Source of the DNA: Euperipatoides rowelli
Lineage: Eukaryota > Onychophora > Udeonychophora > Euonychophora > Peripatopsidae
Assembly: GCA_003024985.2 (NCBI GenBank)
Contig: PXIH01S0011307.1
DNA length: 11,289 bases
Direction: 5' to 3' (one strand)
Shown in pieces: positions 7,870 to 11,289 of this stretch. The notes under the pieces were generated by a model, which saw only the letters and a list, made by a program, of their open reading frames with translations, searched no databases and had not been told where the DNA came from. Every line of letters begins with the position of its first letter. Positions within the stretch are counted from its first letter, which is position 1. A program made the translations under genes and the position numbers.

Positions 7870-8311
7870 TTGAGCTACGAGTTGTTATCATTTTTATATT
7901 CAAATTTAAGATCTATTTCAAGCAAACTTGAACAAGTGCAGACTGTTGTCAATGTTTATACTCCAACCATTCTTGATTTTGTTGAGTCCTGGATTTCTCA
8001 AGAATGGATTGATTCATTTGATATTAATGGTTATACTGTTCATACTTTAGTCAGAACCAGAAAGGATAAAGATCATAGAGGTGGTCTAAGTATATATTAC
8101 TTTAAGTGGACTATCTGTTCTTCAGATGAAATTGCCTAATAACCTGTTAATAGAAGCTCTCACTGTCAAATATTTTTCATCATATTTACCATATAGTATC
8201 CCGTGGTTAGCTATCATTGTTGTATACTATCCACCAAGAGGTTTAAATTATTCTATTATGATATGTTCAACCAAATTGTTTGTTGGGCTGAAAAAATATT
8301 ACTGGTCTATT
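7870..8311 (+). pseudogene. LINE ORF2 fragment: APE-type endonuclease, frameshifted
   Basis: The translation matches the start of the apurinic-type endonuclease of CR1/Jockey-like LINEs. SFLYSNLRSISSKLEQVQ carries the NARS-like motif (Asn near residue 12), ILDFVESW carries the catalytic Glu (near residue 39), and RTRKDKDHRGGLSIYY is the usual R-D-x-GG strand. The frame then shifts between about 8097 and 8135. In the next frame IEALTVKYF and WLAIIVVYYPPRG give the E-x-L-x-V and VYxPP strands. A further shift near 8255 may give YYDMFNQIVCWAEKILLVY up to the hAT-like insertion. The later endonuclease motifs (GDFN and SDH) are not found. The reading frame opens with TTG, not ATG, so no start codon is claimed. 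In life the protein would nick target DNA for reverse transcription in the nucleus; this copy is dead. Confidence 0.85.
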
Positions 8312-8766
8312 GAGGGATGCACATATTAAAGCAGCGCACATGATGACTCAGATCAGACCAGCGCAGCAACGATTGGCATGAATTAACAGAGTTGGTACAC
8401 ACTGAATCGGTCTATACTGTTTGGGTCTCTTCATGGAATTGGGACTCAAGTTTGTACTTGCTTGAAATGTGAGCGCTCAATGCACTTTGAATGTTTGATT
8501 ATAACTGCCAGAACTGCTAATCAATTAATCTGTGCCCAGCACACATAGGCTTACCTTTAGTCGTTTGTCATTGGCTGACTTTGGACACACAATCTACTGT
8601 CTTGGCTTTTTACTTGCTTAATCCACTTGTGTGCAATAATATATATAAAATAATTTTATGAATAACAAAATGAAAAATATATAGGTAGTAGCATATGTCA
8701 GAAGGGCCGCAGAAAATTTTCAATTGAGCCGCATGTGGCCCAGGGGCCGCGTGTTTTGCATGGCTA
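8312..8766 (+). mobile_element. hAT-like non-autonomous element inside the LINE
   Basis: This GC-richer block sits between two parts of the same LINE. Its right end, GCCGCATGTGGCCCAGGGGC then CGCGTGTTTTGCATGGCTA, resembles the well-known end of animal hAT elements (GCGGCCCGCGGGCCG followed by TTTGACATCCCTG). The left end GAGGGATGCAC with ACATGATGACTC at 8338-8349 matches the inverted right end imperfectly (AGCCATGCA, ACATGCGGCTC) over about 40 bases. There is no transposase frame in the 455 bases, as expected of a MITE-type passenger. An exact 8-bp target duplication is not visible (flanks GGTCTATT and ATTTAGAT differ), and some LINE sequence is missing at the junction. Later mutation, or a deletion accompanying insertion, could explain both. 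The exact ends are uncertain by a few bases. Confidence 0.5.
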
Positions 8767-8767
8767 A

Positions 8768-8961
8768 TTTAGATCAAAAGATAATTTAAATTTTAAAACT
8801 TTATCAAATACTCTTTCTCATAATAATTGGTCTTATTTTTATAATAATATTGATCCAAACATCATACTATTTATTTCATTATTTTTTTTTTTCTAACCAT
8901 ATATATTATCTCTTTTCCAATTAAAATTAAAGTAGTTAAGACTAATAGCTTACCTTGGTTT
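8768..8961 (+). pseudogene. LINE ORF2 fragment: linker before the reverse transcriptase
   Basis: Immediately after the hAT-like block the plus strand reads FRSKDNLNFKTLSNTL then SHNNWSYFYNNIDPNIILF. This is the W-x(6)-D pattern that precedes the reverse transcriptase in CR1/Jockey-type ORF2. A T run at 8882-8892 shifts the frame by one, after which NHIYYLFPIKIKVVKTN and SLPWF give the standard P-x-K...PW segment just before the polymerase domain. The frame ends in TAA straight after PWF, exactly where the 52-bp minisatellite begins. The match is to the general family pattern as I know it; the fragment belongs to the same element as 7870-8311 by order, orientation and family. Confidence 0.7.
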
Positions 8962-9256
8962 TAAGCGGATCTTAGGTAAAAGCGTAAGGGAAAATTTAAA
9001 AAATAAATGAATATAAGTGCTTCTGAGTCAAAAGCACCAGTCAAATTTTGAAAAATTAAGGAAAATAAGTGCATCTCGGGTAAAAGGACTAAGTAAATTT
9101 TGAAAAATGAAGGAATATGAGCTCGCTCCCAAGTGAAAGAGCAGAGTATTTTAGAAAAATAAAGCAATATAAGATCCTTCCCGGTTCAAAGCAAAAATGA
9201 GAGCGTGAGAATTAAAAGGATTTGAGCTTACTCCCGATTTAAAGCACACACCATAG
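8961..9256. repeat. Minisatellite, 52-bp unit, about 5.6 copies
   Basis: Units start at 8961, 9013, 9065, 9117, 9169 and 9222 (the last partial), giving a period of 52, 52, 52, 52 and 53 bases. The start is ATAAGTGCATCTCGGGTAAA with small changes. The middle is AGTAAATTTTGAAAAAT and the end AAGGAAT. Adjacent units differ at roughly a quarter to a third of positions, and the later units are more changed at their ends. The minus strand yields a repetitive Phe/Leu-rich peptide of about 68 codons, which is a by-product of the repeat. The array starts at the base where readable LINE sequence stops, so it sits at a rearrangement point within the element. Confidence 0.9.
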
Positions 9257-9930
9257 ACAAGAAATTAACATAATTCCCGAAATAAAAGTTTTTATTGTGG
9301 TTGGAATATTAACAAGTTCGTAGACAGATTCACAGTTATAAAACTATGGCGCAAATGAATTTGTAAACACAATCACAATGATTTAAATTTGTCAAAGTTC
9401 TGGCATAGTTTAAATCGGAGCACAAATAACAGAGATCTGGCATTGTTTACCAAATTTATTCAGTCATGAGTGAGTAGAGCAACTAACACTCATACACAAT
9501 ATTGGTCAATACTGGATTCAGTCATGGATGAATTCACAGCAGTCAGAATATAAGCTACATTGTTACAATCTCATTTTTTGATGTTAGAACTTTATCAATT
9601 AAACTCTGATGTAATTGTAAACTTAAATGAACAATCTTATCAATGCTGTGAGTCCAAACATGAACATTAGAAAGGTTCAAAAGTGATAAAAACTTTAACT
9701 GATGCACATTTGCCTATGATTTTGAATTCAAATTGCAAACAAACATGCTAGTGAAACCTGCGCTACAAATAAATTTTGTAAACAATACCAGTACTTTATT
9801 ATTTGTGCTCAGATTTACCTGAAATTTGTTGTGTGGACTTAAATATTTACCTAATGTACTTTGGTATAAAATCAAAACTACTCCAAAGCAAGCTAGAATA
9901 TTGTTTTACAACTTTTAGTGACATACGGCT
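9257..9930. other. Unassigned sequence within the LINE span
   Basis: The LINE reverse transcriptase should lie here, but no polymerase motif (YADD-type active site) is readable in any frame, so it has been deleted or replaced. Small direct repeats are present. TCTGGCATAGTTTAAAT at 9399 recurs as TCTGGCATTGTTTACCAAAT at 9436. GCGCAAATGAATTTGTAAAC at 9349 recurs about 411 bases on at 9760 as GCGCTACAAATAAATTTTGT followed by AAACA. A TTCAGTCATG phrase occurs near 9458 and 9518. A 61-codon frame at 9803-9988 overlaps the LINE C-terminal motif in another frame and is not a gene. Confidence 0.5.
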
Positions 9931-10002
9931 ATTAAACTCTGGAACACTATACCAATCAATATTAAATCCTCCATTAATCTGCCCTTAATCAAAATAATGT
10001 AG
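9931..10002 (+). pseudogene. LINE ORF2 C-terminal remnant (LWNxxPxxIK motif)
   Basis: The frame starting at 9931 reads IKLWNTIPINIKSSINLPLI followed by KIM and a TAG at 10000-10002. This is the hallmark C-terminus of CR1/Jockey-like ORF2 (G-x-x-LWN-x-L/I-P-x-x-I-K ... FK). One base upstream of the motif breaks the frame (a Gly codon followed by an extra T). The usual FK after the motif is changed to LI. With the endonuclease and linker fragments upstream in the same order and orientation, it marks the end of the coding part of the same degraded element. Confidence 0.75.
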
Positions 10003-10275
10003 ATTTATGATTTCCTCTAGTCTAAATGCATTGAAAACAGATTGACAATTCACATTATAACTATGATCAATATTAATACTAAGCGCTGAAAGAATTTATA
10101 TACTGTTCCTTTCAATCCACATAATAATTATTCAAGTTCAATTGCTTTATATTTTAATTATTTTATAAATTAATTATGTATGTTGTACAAAGTTTTATTT
10201 TTATATATTATTATTTATTGTAAAATAACAAGGGATACATAAAACCCCTATGGATGATTATCCTGCTTTTTTTAG
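10003..10275 (+). mobile_element. LINE 3' UTR and probable 3' end
   Basis: After the stop codon come about 200 bases of A+T-rich sequence and then TAAAATAACAAGGGATACAT, AAAACCCCTATGGATGATTA and TCCTGCTTTTTTT. A short GGG...CCCC element just before a terminal tract is typical of invertebrate CR1-like 3' ends, where it is thought to be recognised by the reverse transcriptase. The placement of the 3' end at about 10275 is inference from this pattern. Confidence 0.5.
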
Positions 10276-10640
10276 TTAAATAATTTAATTAAATACTATT
10301 TATCACTAAGATTAAAGAGATTAACAGTACGGTTAATTTGTAGGGCTAAAAAAATGAAAACTCCAATATCTGGTTATCAGGTTAAATTTTTTTTAAGTCG
10401 GGTAAATTTCCTGACTTTTTATTTATTTTATTCATCCCCTAACAAGGTAAAAATAAATAAGAAATAAAAATAAATTCTGTCCATCTATTGAGCTACCATA
10501 TAAAAGTCAAGTATGTAATGAATTAATAAACATGATTGGTGTAGGAAAACTATTGGGTGTGATGTAAGATAGTAAAAGGTCAATGACTAATCTGACTAAA
10601 CTAAACAAGATAAATGAAATGTAAATTACTCTATAAGTTT
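10276..10640. other. Gene-free A+T-rich stretch
   Basis: Nothing gene-like is recognised. A pair of purine- and pyrimidine-biased tracts (TTTTTATTTATTTTATTC near 10415-10434 and GAAATAAAAATAAATTC near 10461-10477) are imperfect inverted copies. The minus strand is open through much of this stretch as the tail of a 101-codon frame (10507-10812). Confidence 0.4.
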
Positions 10641-10860
10641 CATATAGGGTGCACGCGTATTTTAAAAAAACTTTGAGCATTCGGAGTACATCAGAGCAGG
10701 CTCTGAATCCAGAGAAGTTGGAGTTTAAAAGAATCGGAGAACTCTCCGTCATGGATTTTAATAAATTCCGAGCACTATCGAAATGAGCCCAGACTACTAT
10801 GAGTAAAAGCATAGGGATTCAGAGGAGCACCCACAATGCATCATAAGTATTCATAACACA
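10641..10860 (-). other. GC-richer patch, possible decayed coding or repeat sequence
   Basis: This block stands out by GC content and short palindromes: TCAGAGC-AG-GCTCTGA at 10691-10706 and CGGAG-AACT-CTCCG at 10735-10748. It also has recurrent CGGAG and GAATC words. On the minus strand an ATG at 10812 opens 101 codons to 10507 (start MLLLIVVWAHFDSARNLLKS, hydrophobic end), which is about the longest frame expected by chance here. A second minus frame reads IVGAPLNPYAFTHSSLGSF and IHDGEFSDSFKLQLLW between in-frame stops and looks more protein-like. Neither matches a family I know. A decayed exon or an unclassified transposon fragment are both possible. Confidence 0.25.
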
Positions 10861-11066
10861 ATCAAAATCCAAAATGAAGTAAAATAAACTTAACTGATAT
10901 TTACATGTGTCAAATATGGCTTAACTAATCCGACCTTTGTCTAGGCATTAAACTTCCTATCCACAATTTTCTATTTTGGCTATACAAGATCTTTTACAAT
11001 GGCAGTAACTATTTTTAAATGCTGAAAAATTAATTGCAGTCAATGAGATAGCAATAGCAACCACCA

Positions 11067-11150
11067 ATGTCTTGGTGGAGCAGATGGCAAACATGATGAC
11101 TTTAAAATGTAAAATCCAGACATCACAAGTTTGAATTCTGACACAGACAT
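11067..11150 (+). mobile_element. Probable tRNA-derived SINE head (decayed)
   Basis: The segment has the layout of a tRNA gene. A 6-bp acceptor-like stem pairs ATGTCT (11067-11072) with AGACAT (11145-11150). An A-box-like TGGTGGAGCAGATGG lies at about 11073-11087. A B-box-like AGTTTGAATTC starts near 11129, about 55 bases downstream, and is followed by TGACACAGACAT. Compared with the common SINE phrase TCGTGGGTTCGAATCCC, the differences are mostly C to T and G to A, as expected from decay of methylated CpG. The T stem no longer pairs, so it is not a functional tRNA. The 3' flank runs through GGTTGATTTTTCTGTCTGTC to a T10 run at 11233-11242 that could serve as a Pol III terminator. An ORF on the minus strand across it is not a gene. 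Confidence 0.4.
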
Positions 11151-11212
11151 GGTTGATTTTTCTGTCTGTCAATATACCTTTAAAAGCACCTTCAGCTGAA
11201 AAAAGGTTTAGC

Positions 11213-11243
11213 TAAAATAAGCCATTTAAAGGCTTTTTTTTTA
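11213..11243 (+). terminator. Hairpin and T10 run, possible Pol III terminator
   Basis: AAGCC at 11219-11223 and GGCTT at 11231-11235 form a 5-bp hairpin followed by a run of T to 11242. RNA polymerase III stops at T runs, so this could end a transcript from the SINE-like element upstream. In DNA with so many T runs chance is also likely. Confidence 0.2.
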
Positions 11244-11289
11244 CTTAAAAATTTTTCTTCTTTCGTCTCCATATTTTATTACACTGTTA

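Noticed and set aside
8961-9167. Minus-strand frame of 68 codons
   Set aside because: It is the reverse translation of the 52-bp minisatellite and repeats with it.
9803-9988. Plus-strand frame of 61 codons
   Set aside because: It overlaps the LINE C-terminal motif, which is read in a different frame; the frame starts with a non-ATG codon and shows no family features.
10957-11172. Minus-strand frame of 71 codons with a hydrophobic centre
   Set aside because: It lies across the SINE-like segment on the opposite strand and has chance-level length.
1-11289. CRISPR array, bacterial operons or a phage-type system
   Set aside because: No regularly spaced identical repeats with unique spacers were seen, no long bacterial genes, and the repeat content is of animal type.

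Overview
The window looks like non-coding eukaryotic DNA from an invertebrate animal. It is very A+T-rich (about 70% by eye), full of homopolymer runs, minisatellites and short inverted repeats. It has no long open reading frame, no operon-like packing and no ribosome binding sites. Its recognisable content is decayed mobile DNA of animal type: a CR1/Jockey-like non-LTR retrotransposon (LINE), a hAT-like non-autonomous DNA transposon and a probable tRNA-derived SINE. A mollusc or other lophotrochozoan, or a cnidarian, would fit, but nothing in the sequence fixes the taxon.

Layout. 1-160: three hairpin-forming inverted repeats in a CpG-richer patch. 161-1690: A+T-rich DNA with nothing recognised. 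1695-2176: two diverged tandem copies of a 200-260 bp repeat, each headed by a small hairpin. 2177-3590: A+T-rich DNA with a 24-bp direct repeat, a weak TATA-like patch, a possible hAT-type end and two long poly-A runs. 3600-3875: a CpG- and GC-richer patch with CCAAT-like and G-rich boxes and a 62-codon ATG reading frame. 3845-4081, minus strand: an unusual open, polar, Lys/Gln-rich frame that could be an exon. 4392-4612: a degenerate T-rich tandem repeat. 4613-6585: A+T-rich DNA with a near-perfect 33-bp palindrome. 6586-6759, plus strand: the best candidate host-gene exon. 6760-7860: A+T-rich DNA with several inverted repeats.

7870-10275 is the remains of one LINE in plus orientation. In order it shows the endonuclease N-terminal two thirds (with a frameshift), a hAT-like insertion of about 455 bp (8312-8766), the linker before the reverse transcriptase (frameshifted), a 52-bp minisatellite where the reverse transcriptase should begin (8961-9256), unassigned sequence, the LINE C-terminal motif (9931-9999) and a 3' UTR. 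The reverse transcriptase core is missing, so the element cannot be autonomous. 10276-11289 holds a GC-richer patch of unknown origin and a tRNA-like, SINE-like element near 11067-11150.

The only evidence for host genes is the exon at 6586-6759 and, weakly, the minus-strand frame at 3845-4081. The window is best read as intron or intergenic sequence. I found no new enzyme system. The most interesting material is repeat structure.
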